This document shows, piece by piece, positions 27,129 through 37,510 of a stretch of DNA of 64,000 nt (positions within the stretch are counted from its first letter, which is position 1; each line of letters opens with the position of its first letter). The position numbers and the translations under genes were made by a program. Source of the stretch: Sphaerosporella brunnea (Eukaryota; Ascomycota; Pezizomycetes; Pezizales; Pyronemataceae); the NCBI GenBank assembly GCA_008704415.1, contig VXIS01000193.1, positions 26,722 through 90,721 on the forward strand. The letters run 5' to 3'. The notes beneath the pieces were generated by a model. That model was not told the origin of the DNA. It searched no databases and was given only the letters and a program-made list of their open reading frames with translations.

Positions 27129-29318
27129 TTACAGCTTCGCCTTAGGCGCCTCCAACTCCGTCTCCATCATCTTGCGCATCTCATTGGCAGCCTCGGCAAG
27201 GTAGAACTGCAGCTTGTCGGCGCCGAGCTTCTTGCTGGCGATGTTGAACTGCAGCGCGTTCTCGTTGACCATGTACGCGATGCCGAAGCCCTGGTCGATG
27301 ACCTGGCTCCACCCGTATCCGTTGAAATGCTCCGAGTTCAGCTGCGAGGTGGACAGGAACCAGCTGCTGGAATAGCCGTAGGTCGGGTCCTTGTACACGG
27401 CGGGAAGCTCCTGGCCGGGCTCGAGGAGCTGTTTCAGGCCGAATAGGTGGCGGTCGACTCCCTTTCCGTCGCTGGCGGCGGTGATGTACTCGACGTGCGA
27501 CTTGATGGCCTCGCGGAAGAGCGCGATGCAAGTCTTGGTCTAGTGCTGTTAGCTTGTAGGTCAAGAAAGATGGGAGGGGCACAAACGTCGACAGTGTGGT
27601 CCTCCATGGCCTTGCACCAGGCTACACTGGCCTCAGAGACACTGCGGCAGGTCTCGGTGCGGCCGAGTTGGTACTTGCGAGTGGCGGCGGACTCGTAAGT
27701 GGGGCGGTTCTTGCCGTACATCTTGTAGTACGCCAGCTGGATAATCATCTGGACGTAAGCGTCGGGCGAGCACTTGAACTTCTTGATCATGCTCTTTCCG
27801 TAGCCCAAGAACTGCAGCACGCGCAGGTCGTGCTGGCTAATCAGCTCACGGAAGTGCTGTTGCGCCTCGTCGATCTTGGTCTGCACCTCGGGCGAGATGG
27901 TGAACTTGAGGGCAACAGGCTCCGGCAGGTTGCTGCGGACGTTCTCGGTGTCGAAGGGTATCTTCTTGTGGGCAATCACGTTGCACACGTAGTCGTTCAG
28001 GCGCAGGGTGGGAGTACCGTCCATCATCGAGTGCTCGCCCATGAAGCCGGCGCTGCCATTCTCATTGACAATGAATTGGAGCGGCTTGTCGTAGAAGCGG
28101 TTCTGGCCGTCGCCGTGCCAGTACTGGTGGGCACGCTCCTCGAGGGTAACGGGGGCAGTGTTGTCCAAGCAGACCACGAACGATGCTGACTCGATAGCCT
28201 CGAGCGACTTGGCGTTGTCCGGGGAGGCTTCGAGCAGCAGTTTGCGGGCCTAAAACAGTCAATCACACGTTCAAACTCAACAAGTGGGGTGGTGAACATC
28301 AGTCCAAATATCGCGGTTCTCGCTGGTCAGCGCACCGACAGCAGGCACCTTCTCCGAGTCCGCAAGCTCGTAGACCCGCTTGAACTGGGCCTCCAGCTCT
28401 CCGGTAGTCAACTGCCGTCCATCGACTTCGTGAAGCACCTTGAAGAACTGGTTCTTCCGCACCACGACGATGTGCTTATTCGTCTCGTAGTCGTACTTCT
28501 TGGGGTAGTCCGCGGGCTTCTCAGGGATGCGGCAGCAGTTGAACATGTACTTATACGAGTCCATGCAGATGGGGGCCTTGCGCATGTACTCGGGCTCGAG
28601 GTTCCCGGTGACGACCTCCTTGCGGAACTCGAGGGCAGCAGTAGAGATAGCTGCCGCGCGCTTTGCGGGGTTCTTTCGGCGCTTGTCGTCGAAGTAGGAG
28701 TAGAAGTAGCTGACGTACGGAACCACTGGGTCCCGGTATCCCAGGTAGGCGGTGAAGTTCCACCACTCCGAAAGCCAGTTCTTGACCTCCGGGTTCGAGG
28801 CGCGTGCGAGCAGCTTCTTCTGCAGCTCCTCACCCACACCACCGGGCTTGATGAACTCCTCCACGGCCGCCTTGGTGTTCTCGTATTCCTTCGGCGTAAC
28901 GATCGGGTGCACCGACTTCAGATAGCGCTCGGCGGTCTCTTGCAGCGTGGGAACAGGTAGCCGCGGGAGCGACTCCTGGAAGCGCAGCATGCGGCCTTTG
29001 CTGAGGTCTTCCACATAGCCTTTACCGCGTTCGTCAGCGCAAAATTCGCACGTGCACAACGGAAATCAGACAAGACATACCGGGAATGGAGGAGCTTGCG
29101 CGCGTTGCAGGTGCCATCTTCAAATTCAAAATCTTGGGTGAAAGTCAACAAAACAACGCTCTTTTTTTGTTTTTTGTTTTTCTGGAACAACAGCAGTTGA
29201 GAGAGCTCAAAGAAAATAATTTTGCGCGTACCTGAGACGAGGCGACAGGGCGGCGAAGAGAGGCCGAGGTAACGGACCTAAAAGCGGATGTGCCTCGGCA
29301 AAACACGTTCGACAGCAT
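27129..29318 (-). CDS. CAT2: Carnitine O-acetyltransferase, predicted dual mitochondrial/peroxisomal forms
   Basis: Transfers acetyl groups between CoA and carnitine so that acetyl units can cross peroxisomal and mitochondrial membranes. Core exons 29117-29081, 29019-28298, 28249-27587 and 27539-27129 give 610 residues starting MAPATRASSS. The catalytic His is in GEHSMMDGTP (~325), and the carnitine/CoA-binding motif is SSWFLSTSQL (~536). The protein ends AKL, a peroxisomal targeting signal type 1. An optional upstream exon, 29318-29232, encodes 29 residues starting MLSNVFCRGTSAFRSV, rich in Arg/Ser and free of acidic residues like a mitochondrial presequence. It joins in frame, through a 114-bp intron with an AAG acceptor, exactly at the internal ATG. 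Yeast and Candida make both isoforms from one gene, so two products are predicted here. Confidence 0.93.
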
Positions 29319-30124
29319 CCGTGAGACAGCTCACAAGAGAGAGGGAGAGAGTGGAGGATAGAATGAAGGAGGGGGTTCTCAGGAAAGCTGTGTCCACAGC
29401 AATAAATGATCGGTTGAGCGGAAGCAGGTCGGATCGAGGGAGCAGGTGGCAGAGCAGCTGGCGGGCTGATGGGGGGGGGGCACGAGGTGGATGCAAAGTG
29501 TGGGCGGGAACGGGGGGGCGGTGACGCAGGTTGCAGCAAGGATCCATCTGGGAGCGATCACATGCTGAGACACGGCGAATGGATGCAGGTTCATCCTGCA
29601 GCTGAACCGCAGGCGACTGGGCCCGCGGGCCGCACACTTTCAGAGATTGTCAGCAAGCCGAGGATTCGCGGTTGTCGCGGTCGGACGGCGGGCTTTGTCA
29701 GCCACAGCTGAAGAGCCCTGGGCGCCACAGTGCGGGGTCTTTGGGGGATTGACCGCCCGCTTGTCCCCCACGTTCTGCTCCGTGTGTATCATCGGAGTAA
29801 GCGGCCTTTTGGCTGGAGCCTACCAGACATAGCTGGACTGCTCGCAAACACATCGTCCATAGTAGAAGAAGCTAGATAGCGCTGTGCTCGCGCTAATTGC
29901 GGTACTCTATTCATGGTCATCATAAGTTGGCCCGGCTGGCAACTCAGTAGATACAACACTGCCACATTAATATTTGCTGACGAAGCAGCATTTCGTTATC
30001 GACATGTCGACAACATCATCCCCTAGCAAAAAAAATCGTACGGACAACGGGATATGTTCCCATTCTGCATCCTCATCTCGCCAAACAATTCCCAAGCAGA
30101 GACATGTCCAACGCCGTTGCACCG
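29319..30124. other. Upstream region of CAT2 and adjoining non-coding DNA
   Basis: The first few hundred bases should hold the CAT2 promoter. A CCGAGG at 29658-29663 matches the core bound by the fatty-acid regulators FarA/FarB in Aspergillus; a single 6-mer is weak evidence. From ~29750 on I see no gene. Short ORFs here overlap on both strands. Confidence 0.4.
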
Positions 30125-30292
30125 AGAGATGGTGTACTCTAGGAAGTTGCCCTCCAAGAAGCCTCGTCCTGACCACCGGTGAAGACTTCCAGCGATGATA
30201 TTTCCCTTTTCGCAGGCCACTATCTACGGGTGAAAACCGGCTGGTCACGGTGAGAAAAAACCACTCAAGATTCACAAAACCTCTAACTAGCG
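30125..30292 (+). repeat. Duplicated segment, copy A
   Basis: Starts GAGATGGTGTACTCTAGG, ends near AACCTCTAACTAGC. It aligns with 33551-33740 with scattered substitutions and small indels; shared blocks include GCCCTCCAAG, GATAATATTTCCCTT-like and CTCAAGATTC. The copies are in direct orientation, ~3.4 kb apart, on either side of the disabled gene at 30303-31971. No target duplication or LTR termini are evident. Confidence 0.7.
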
Positions 30293-30302
30293 AGGGCAAA
30301 GA

Positions 30303-31971
30303 ATCGGTTCGAAACTGTCGTTAGTGCGCTGAACGATGCTGTTGCCAACTTCAAGGTATGTTGTGAAGATGCGACGAGCAATTCCTTTCTTCGTTCTTGC
30401 AGCGGGACCTGAAGTCCCTTGCCAGGGGGATTGGGCTGTGGAAGAGAGAACTGCTTGCGCACTTGACATTGAAAGCTTATCTCCTTGCAGGCTACAAAAG
30501 CGGCTTTAGAGGGAATCCTCGCTGTGGCTCTGTTTCTTGGAACCATCGGCGTGCTTCTAGCCACAGGAGACGCAGGAGCTCCGGCTGTCTGGGCAGCAGC
30601 TTCGGCTGGCGGTGGAGCCATTGAAGCCGTAAGTGACACCCAAGCATCCAGCCACACTTTCAAAGCTTGTACCAACTCCAACTCTCCAATCTTCCAGACT
30701 GGCAGTGTTACCAGTACAGCCACGAGTACTGCAGAAAGTGCAAACAACCTTAAAGACTTCCTGGAGGCTTTCATCCCTCTAGTGGAGTAGCTTTCAGCCA
30801 CGGTAGAATACATAACGAAAATGGTCGACATGGCCAAAGGATTCGAAACAGAAAATACCATTGGTAAGCTTTCAAACGTCGGTAGTTGAGGCCCTCATTC
30901 TAGAAACTCTTGCCAGAAAACGGTCAATCCCCCGAGGTTGGCGATCCAGAGCTCCTCCAGGTCTGACGAGAGCGCTTGCACGATCGAATAATTGAGATGT
31001 TTGAGACAGTAAGCGTCACACCACGCCACCACGATAACAAGACTGAGCCCAATTGCAGGTGAAGAGCAAAGACATTGACGGTGCAGCCGAGTACCGTGAG
31101 GCTCTTTTGAAGCTGTGCGGGCTTGGAAAGGCGATCCTGCAATGCCAAATGGCCGTCATCCAGGCAGGAGACGGATACACCAGAATGACACTCCAGCTTC
31201 AACTTTCACGGAGACAGACAGCCCGACCACGTCAGGCTCTCTCAGCCTTTGGCGACCAAAAAGTTTTTTGGATGCTTTCAAATCTCAGATGTTTCGAAGC
31301 TGCTCCTCATATGAAACTGGGTGTTCATGGACTTTCAGCATTACGTGGCGGCCTACATGTACTTTCCCCAAGCTGGAACTCTACCCATCACGTTGTCCTG
31401 CACAAAATCTGCTGAAGATTACGCCAGGGACGCAGCTATCCTTCAAGATGCTATTGGCAGGGCAGTTGTGCTCACAAAAGGGCAGCTAGATACACCCATC
31501 CTTTTTCGGACCGGCGGCGATTCGAGTGGCGTATTTCTTCCCACCTGGAGAGAAACCCTGCTGAACGCCCGCAAATTTGTCTTTACCATCCCCACGGGCG
31601 ACAAACTGTTCGCCAAGTATCGCCATGTTGGATTGCATCGAGCGAGGTAAGCACAGAGAATGAGGCCGCGTCTTCCAGAGTTCTAACTCACAATTTGTGC
31701 GCTCCCTCTCAGCTTTTACCTGGAATATGCCCCTGGGATCGAACAACCGGAAGTCGTCAGCCTCGACATTTCGATCAACCGAAATATTCTCGATATTTCA
31801 CTGAATCCTCCGCACGAAAAGCAAAGCTAATACCTCATGGATCCGGTCCGCTTCACGTTTGCGTACTTCACGAATGCTCCGAACACCCCTAAGGTTGACG
31901 GCACGTTTGTAGATGAAGGCCGGTACGTTGGATCGTCTCCTCTTACTACTTGGACGGTCACGGTAGAGTAG
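30303..31971 (+). pseudogene. Disabled multi-exon gene of unknown family
   Basis: Exon-like frames separated by canonical small introns can be followed across 1.7 kb. First comes a helical segment (NRFETVVSALNDAVANF), then a hydrophobic Gly/Ala-rich stretch (GILAVALFLGTIGVLLATGD). A helical part follows around 31060-31200 (AAEYREALLKLCGLGKAILQ), then a beta-rich C-terminal part from ~31320 (YVAAYMYFPQAGTLPITL; YLEYAPGIEQPEVVSLDISI; TWTVTVE). In-frame stops interrupt it at 30788-30790, near 30964 and near 31828, and there is a frame change around 31200-31330. This is a decayed gene rather than one with extra introns. The order helical bundle, hydrophobic segment, beta-rich domain is what I see; I do not assign a function. 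Confidence 0.6.
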
Positions 31972-33550
31972 GAGGAGGAGGAGGAGAGCATTTCGCATCT
32001 GGGGGATATTGCGGGTGCTCGGCTGGAGTTGCAATGCGAATTCCAACCGCACGAAAAAATGAGCAATGTCAGCGTGGTTGCCTTTGATGGCATGCAGGTA
32101 CTTGGAACGAGAGTAGTCAGCTATGTAGAAGATGTATGTCAGGCCAATATATTTCGGTTTCCACGAGAAATCCCAGTGCGGGTTATATAATTTTTGGGGA
32201 CATATATGCTCTATGCACTTGTCGAAATTAATAACGGGACCCAGCTCTATAGACCTACCAAACCACTGAAATTGTAAAAACACAATTTCCCCAGTGATAA
32301 GAGATTTCCCGTTTTCTTCGAGTGGAAACCGAAACAGGGATTTTCACACGTCATTTTCTGGCGCCCTGGCTATTTTACAGGTCGATTTCTTCTCCTGCAC
32401 GCGCCACTTTGCTGGGGCTTTCCCCATTGCAACTAATTTACCACATCGGTTCCTCAAACCCCAAGCGCAACGCCCATAATTTGCGCACAATTTGAGTCAC
32501 CACCCAGGGTCGACGTCCAGCTTCCCAATTTTTTTTTTTTTTAATCATAATTTCCACTGCGCATACCTGAAGAAATGGACTGACCACAACTTGAAATTTT
32601 TCCACGAATCTGTCACCCCTTGGTTCCATAAACTTATGGTGCCGGAGCGCTCAAGGCCCGGAAGTGGTAGTTCGCAAAATAGTTTTTTTTTTTAAACAGC
32701 CTTTACCTGGCTGTGATTCGGGGTGAATAAGTACCTTTACTGGCGTTTCAAAACTATAATTCGACGCGAACTACTACTTCAAGGCTTCCGGAACCATAAC
32801 CCCAAACACAGAAGCAGCGGTATATAGTTCCCCCGTCTTGGGGTAAGGTTTTAGGTCCAAATTCCTGAGAAATCTATCCCTTTTCTCCGCAAGCCATAGC
32901 TCTGAATGTTTGCGAATTCCTGGTCGGTCAGGTGGCTAGTCGGTTGCCAGAGCTTGAGATAGAGCGACGCAAAACTTTGCCGTACTGTATCTACAACAGG
33001 AGACTAGGAAACTGGCCCGGTACAATACTCTGCATGGTCCTACGAGTTCCCGCTTGGGCCTGGAGAATACCTAGCCACTGAGATTCGGGCATTGAAAGCC
33101 GGTGGGCCGACGGCGTCCAATAACGTCGAGAACGAATTCAAAGGCCATGGGGGATGCCGTCTGGCTCAAAGACCACAAGACAAACACGGAATGCGCAAAA
33201 TCTTGTCAACAGAAATTCCGAAAGCAGAATTCCTTGGAGATTTTACGAGTCCCCCTATCATAAAACCCCGAATCCTTTGCAAGTGGGAAAGCCGCGCATC
33301 ATCCACAGAGCCCATGATACAAGCTCAGATTGGCAGCTCCCGCCGTGTATCAGTGCTCGATTTTCCCGTGAAGCTCTGCCCCTGCAGCGGCGTTCTGTGG
33401 CGACAATCCCGCTGCTGCTCTGACCGTCTGCATCGGCTTCTGGAAACTCAATCAGCGATTGCCAGCGGAACCTCAGTTTGCATGGTGGAGGGGCAATGCA
33501 CCTTTTGAAGCTCATGCAGTTCCGGTATCGAGGTCATCGTCGGCAGGCAG
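31972..33550. other. Non-coding stretch
   Basis: About 1.6 kb. ORFs at 33092-33508 and similar overlap on both strands and show no domain. T-runs occur at ~32527 and ~32685. No repeat or promoter is recognised. Confidence 0.4.
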
Positions 33551-33740
33551 AGAGATGGTGTGCTATGTAGTACTTACCCATTTGCCCTCCAAGTCTCGTC
33601 CTGATCAACGGCAGCCATCTCACAGAGATTTTTGAGTGATAATATTTCCCTTGCATGACCACTGGCACTATATACGGGTGAGAACCGGCCGGTCACGATT
33701 AGAAAAATCCACTCAAGATTCGCAAAACCTCTAAATAGCC
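33551..33740 (+). repeat. Duplicated segment, copy B
   Basis: Direct counterpart of 30125-30292 (see there). It starts AGAGATGGTGTGCTATGTAG and ends near AACCTCTAAATAGCC. The sequence downstream differs from that downstream of copy A, so only this segment, not the following gene, is shared. Confidence 0.7.
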
Positions 33741-34269
33741 ACCGAATCCTCGAGATTCCCAACCGTCCACCACTTACTTCCTTTGGCCTTCCAGGCTAGA
33801 GCCACCGTCCACGTCAAAAGCTCCACCCCAAAATCACCAGCTACGGCCATAGAACACTGAAAACACATCCTCTCTTCTGTCTGCGACTGTATCCGAGTCC
33901 TCGCGCCCGAAAAGAGGCGATTTGCGCCAAAAGCGTCCGCGGCTGATAGTCCCCACAACCACACCTTTACATGATGTCTGCGCGCATGCGCCGAGTTCCT
34001 CGTCCACCAGCACCCGTTCAACTGCCCCCCAGGAAGCAGTATCTTTGCACCATCCACTGCTGAGAGTTATTGGGACTTTGACAAATGGCTTCACCCGCGC
34101 GAAAGTACCGTGTTGGGGCCTAGACATTGCCGCCGCGGTAGTGGCTAAGCAACGGTTGACCTTTCCCGACAGCAAGGCGGAGAATGGACCTGATCAAAAG
34201 GCAAAGTTGAATCAAAAGAAAGATGCGTTGAAAAACTAGATACGCAATTAAGAACAACGATCAACTTTA
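33741..34269. other. Non-coding or degraded stretch
   Basis: Holds overlapping ORFs on both strands (for example 33922-34239 +), none with recognised domains. It could be the degraded 5' part of the integrase-like remnant that follows. Confidence 0.3.
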
Positions 34270-34677
34270 TTGCCTTCCATCCAAGATGAACCAGGAACAA
34301 GGAGATGCCTACTAGAACATCACCGGGTCGTGTGCGATACAGAGATATTCGAACGGATTCGAGAAGTTCACCTCCAGCTGATTCTCAATAAAGTCGCAAA
34401 CTTGAAGGTTATTACCGAGCGCTACTATGGAATCCGAAAGCCTGAAATCGAGTGGATTCTTAAGCACTGTCAAGCCTGCTTGCTTGAACCACAGAACTGC
34501 TCTTGTGCCCCTTTGCAAAACCCATCTTATCCCAGCGAACACCCGAACGTATCCAGATCGATTAACCCTAAGACCTTATCGGTCACGGCCCGGGTGACAG
34601 TGACTCTGAGCTTTCAAGTGTTGACGATTCACCTGTGGGAGTACAGGAGAATCATAGATCTTGGGTGTACGAACTAA
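34270..34677 (+). pseudogene. Integrase H2C2 zinc-finger-like remnant
   Basis: An open stretch of ~135 codons containing EIFERIREVHLQLI, then ITERYYGIRKPEIEWILKHC and QACLLEPQ. The order 'His region, YYGI..., WILKHCxxC, then APLQ' matches the H2C2 zinc-binding segment that precedes the DDE core in retroviral-like and Ginger-type integrases (established family pattern). Only this segment is present. No DDE core, reverse transcriptase or LTR is seen nearby, so it is a fragment of a lost element or a captured domain. Confidence 0.4.
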
Positions 34678-34793
34678 AATTCTGTCTACCGGGTAGGCTG
34701 ACCTGCCGAGAATATCAGCCAGTAGGGCGGCAGGCCGGACTGTAGGCTTACAGAATTATCTTCTGGGCATATATAAACCTTTAGGCCGCGTTT

Positions 34794-34984
34794 GGCACGA
34801 CCGTTAGCGACCGTTGGGGGTTTTCCAAACGGTCGACCTTTGCGACTGTTAGCCCACACATTTTGCTGAGGAATTGTGATGACAGAGATCTTTGCGTGGC
34901 AACCGCTCTTTCCCAAACAACTGCTGCCGTTAGCAACCGTTTAAAGCTCGCACTCCTTCGCTAAAGGTCGTCCCAAACGCGGCC
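34794..34984. mobile_element. PIF/Harbinger-type MITE (191 bp)
   Basis: Perfect terminal inverted repeats GGCCGCGTTTGG and CCAAACGCGGCC are flanked by the trinucleotide TTA on both sides (34791-34793, 34985-34987). A 3-bp TWA target and GGC/GCC ends are typical of PIF/Harbinger. Inside are several GACCGTTAGC/ACCGTT-type repeats in both orientations. No coding capacity. Confidence 0.85.
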
Positions 34985-35663
34985 TTAAAGATCGATCGCC
35001 GTTGCTGTAAAGGGCCTAGGGTCCATTTACGGATCACCTCAACATTAACCACGAAAGTCGGGCCGTTATGGGCTTTAATCTCAACTAAGTTGCAGTTACG
35101 CCCGAAAGGTAGTTTCAAGGCCTGTCGTTGCCGGCGCCTTGCCACTAAGTCAGCTCCCAGCTAAGGTTCACCATTTGCGCATTGTATCACTGATATCTGT
35201 CAGCCGTCTAGTCACCAAAAGAGGGCACTTAGCGAGGATGAAGTGGGATTGAACAGCGGCTGGCTAGAATGGAACGGAAAGTATCCACACCCGTTTTGAG
35301 CCTCGCTACATGAAATTTTTTGAAAAGGATCTAAATGGAAGAAGTCGAACGGAAGTCGAGCCATGTAATTAGGCAATGACGTTGGTGTTTGCAACGTCCA
35401 GTTGTTTGCTGTCGATTTGAATACGGCCAGCTGGGTGATCAGGTAGTAATTGTGAGAGTAGATTGTCCATTAGACCGCTACCACTCATGGTTGAGCATAA
35501 AATTAAAAACCGGTACAGTTCTCAAACACCTCAGGCCGCATATCTGCCACAAGTGGGGTAAATTCTCGCCACTAGTCCGCCGTCCTCATCCCGAATCAAC
35601 GTATCGAATCACCATCTGGCTCTACTCCTCCATCTCCCCAATCGCGACATCAACATTTGCCAC
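34985..35663. other. Non-coding stretch before the pyrimidine tract
   Basis: About 680 bp without a recognisable gene. A frame beginning at 35389 runs into the pyrimidine tract and owes its length to it. Confidence 0.4.
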
Positions 35664-35950
35664 CACTTCTTCTTCTTCTTCTTTTCCTCCTTCTCCTTCT
35701 CCTTCTCCTTCCCCTTCTCCTCCTCCTTCACCTCCTTCACCTCCTCCTTCACCTCCTTCTCCTTCCCCTTCTCCTCCTCCATCACCTCATTCTCCTCCTC
35801 CTTCTCCTCCTCCTTCTCCTCCTCCTCGTCCTCCTCTTCCTCCTCCTTCTCCTCCTTCTCCTCCTCCTTCTTCTTCTCCTTCTCCTTCTCTTTCTCCTCC
35901 TCCTCCGTCTGCTCCTCCTCCTTCTCCTCCTCCTCCTCCTCCTCTTCGTC
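35664..35950 (+). repeat. Pyrimidine-rich (CTC/CTT) low-complexity tract
   Basis: About 285 bp composed almost only of T and C on the + strand, in imperfect CCT/TCT/TTC triplets with a few interrupting A/G. It translates as Ser-Pro runs in one frame and Leu runs in another, so the long frames through it are compositional. Such tracts can form triplex (H-DNA) structures. Confidence 0.9.
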
Positions 35951-36039
35951 ATCTAGGCAAAACTAGCTGAATGTCAATCATAGCACCTACAGAGAGGGCA
36001 GCCAGAAAATGGATCACATACAGTCTATAGCGCAAAAAG

Positions 36040-36527
36040 AGTCAACCTTCAAACAATGGCTGCTGCAAGGAGAGAGGCGAAGCACATTACTTACTTCCTG
36101 CGGAGAAAAAATAAGTCGAAAGCCAGCAACACGTTGACGAGCGAGGCGGTGAAACGATTCACTTACAAGCTGCAATCCAATACAAGCCGACCCATCAGCG
36201 ATGAGGTGGACAAGAAGCTAACTGGAAGGGTTCCACCTACAAACTGCGACGCACGAGGGACAAGGATCAGCAATAGCGAGCATGAGGTCTGAAAAACAGA
36301 ATGCGGTGCACTTACCCCCTGAAACAAAAAGACCCGAAAGAGAGCCAAAAATTATTAACAAGCCAGACGGATGGTAATGCGGTTCACTCACAGCCTACAA
36401 ACGTAACGAGGGGCGAAGTTCAGCTATCATACAAAAACAAACCGTTAATTTGGGAGTGGTTCACGTACAATCTACACCGCAACAGCATCCGGATTTCAAC
36501 CCCGTCTCGGCGTAGGGGGCGCGGTGG
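36040..36527 (+). repeat. Degenerate left part of the minisatellite
   Basis: Recurring pieces such as ATTCACTTAC-like (GATTCACTTACAAGCTGCAA, GGTTCACTCACAGCCT, GTTCACGTACAATCTACACC) occur at irregular spacing of about 70-100 bp. They look like diverged units of the array that follows. Confidence 0.6.
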
Positions 36528-37320
36528 TTCCATTCACTTACTCTCTGCATGGCAAAGTGAGCGAAACGTCAGCCATATCGTCTCAACTAGGGAGGCGGGA
36601 GCGGGGATTCCATTCACTTACCTCCTGCATTGCAAAGCGAGCCGAACGTCAGCCATATGGCCTCAACCAGGAGCGGTGGTTCCATCCACTTACGTCCTGC
36701 ATTGCAAAACGAGCCGAACGTCAGCCATATCGTCTCAACCAGGGAGGCGGGAGCGTGGATTCCATCCACTTACGAGCTGAATTGCAAAGCGAGCCGAACG
36801 TCAGCCATATGGTCTCAACCAGCGAGCCGGAAGCGGGGATTCCATTTACTTACCTTCTGCATTGCAAAGCGAGCCGAACGTCAGCCATATGGTCTCAACC
36901 AGGGAGGCGGAAGCGGGGATTCCATTCACTTACCACCTGCATGGCAAAGCGAGCCAAACGTCAGCCATATCGTCTCAACCAGGGAGGCGGGAGCTGGGAT
37001 TCCATTCACTTACGTCCTGCATTGCAAAGCGAGCCGAACGTCAGCCATATCGTCTCAACCAGGAGCGGTGGTTCCATTCACTTACGTCCTGCATTGCAAA
37101 GCGAGCCGAACGTCAGCCATATCGTCTCATCCAGGAGCGGTGGTTCCATTCACTTACGTCCTGCATTGCAAAGCGAGCCGAACGTCAGCCATATCGTCTC
37201 AACCAGGGAGGCGGGAGCTGGGATTCCATTCACTTACGTCCTGCATTGCAAAGCGAGCCGAACGTCAGCCATATGGCCTCAACCAAGAGCGGTGGTTCCA
37301 TTCACTTACCGCCTGCATGT
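36528..37320 (+). repeat. Minisatellite with 80-bp and 72-bp units
   Basis: Ten full tandem units from 36528 to 37295 plus a partial eleventh. Each begins TTCCATTCACTTAC and contains TGCATTGCAAAGCGAGCCGA and ACGTCAGCCATAT. Six units are 80 bp (ending GGGAGGCGGGAGCxGGGA) and four are 72 bp (ending AGGAGCGGTGG); 6x80 + 4x72 = 768 bp, matching the span exactly. Stops are absent in all three forward frames over long distances, because the unit itself lacks stops. Adjacent units are highly similar, indicating recent expansion. Confidence 0.95.
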
Positions 37321-37510
37321 TACACCCACCTCCCACAGTACCATTTCTGGTACCCCCTTACGAGTTATGCCTACATTACCTTAAGGGTTACGTAACGGTT
37401 TATTGACGGTGATGATTATCAACAGTGAGGCTGTATAATCATCTATAAGTCCACGCTATTAGGTAGTGTCCTAAGAGTTACAAGACTTACGTCATAATGG
37501 CGATTGTGAA

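Noticed and set aside
27447..28960. Long + strand frames opposite CAT2
   Set aside because: Antisense shadows of a highly biased coding sequence; the minus strand encodes a complete known enzyme.
30125..33740. LTR retrotransposon bounded by the duplicated segments
   Set aside because: The repeats lack TG...CA ends and target duplications, and no reverse transcriptase or gag-like frame lies between them.
35389..35970. 193-codon Ser/Pro-rich ORF
   Set aside because: Its length comes from the pyrimidine tract; no domain, and a second frame is equally open as poly-Leu.
36528..37320. CRISPR-like array
   Set aside because: Units are contiguous tandem repeats without unique spacers and the genome is eukaryotic.
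36301..37406. Four overlapping ORFs over the minisatellite
   Set aside because: All derive from stop-free repeat units in three phases; no sign of selection for one frame.
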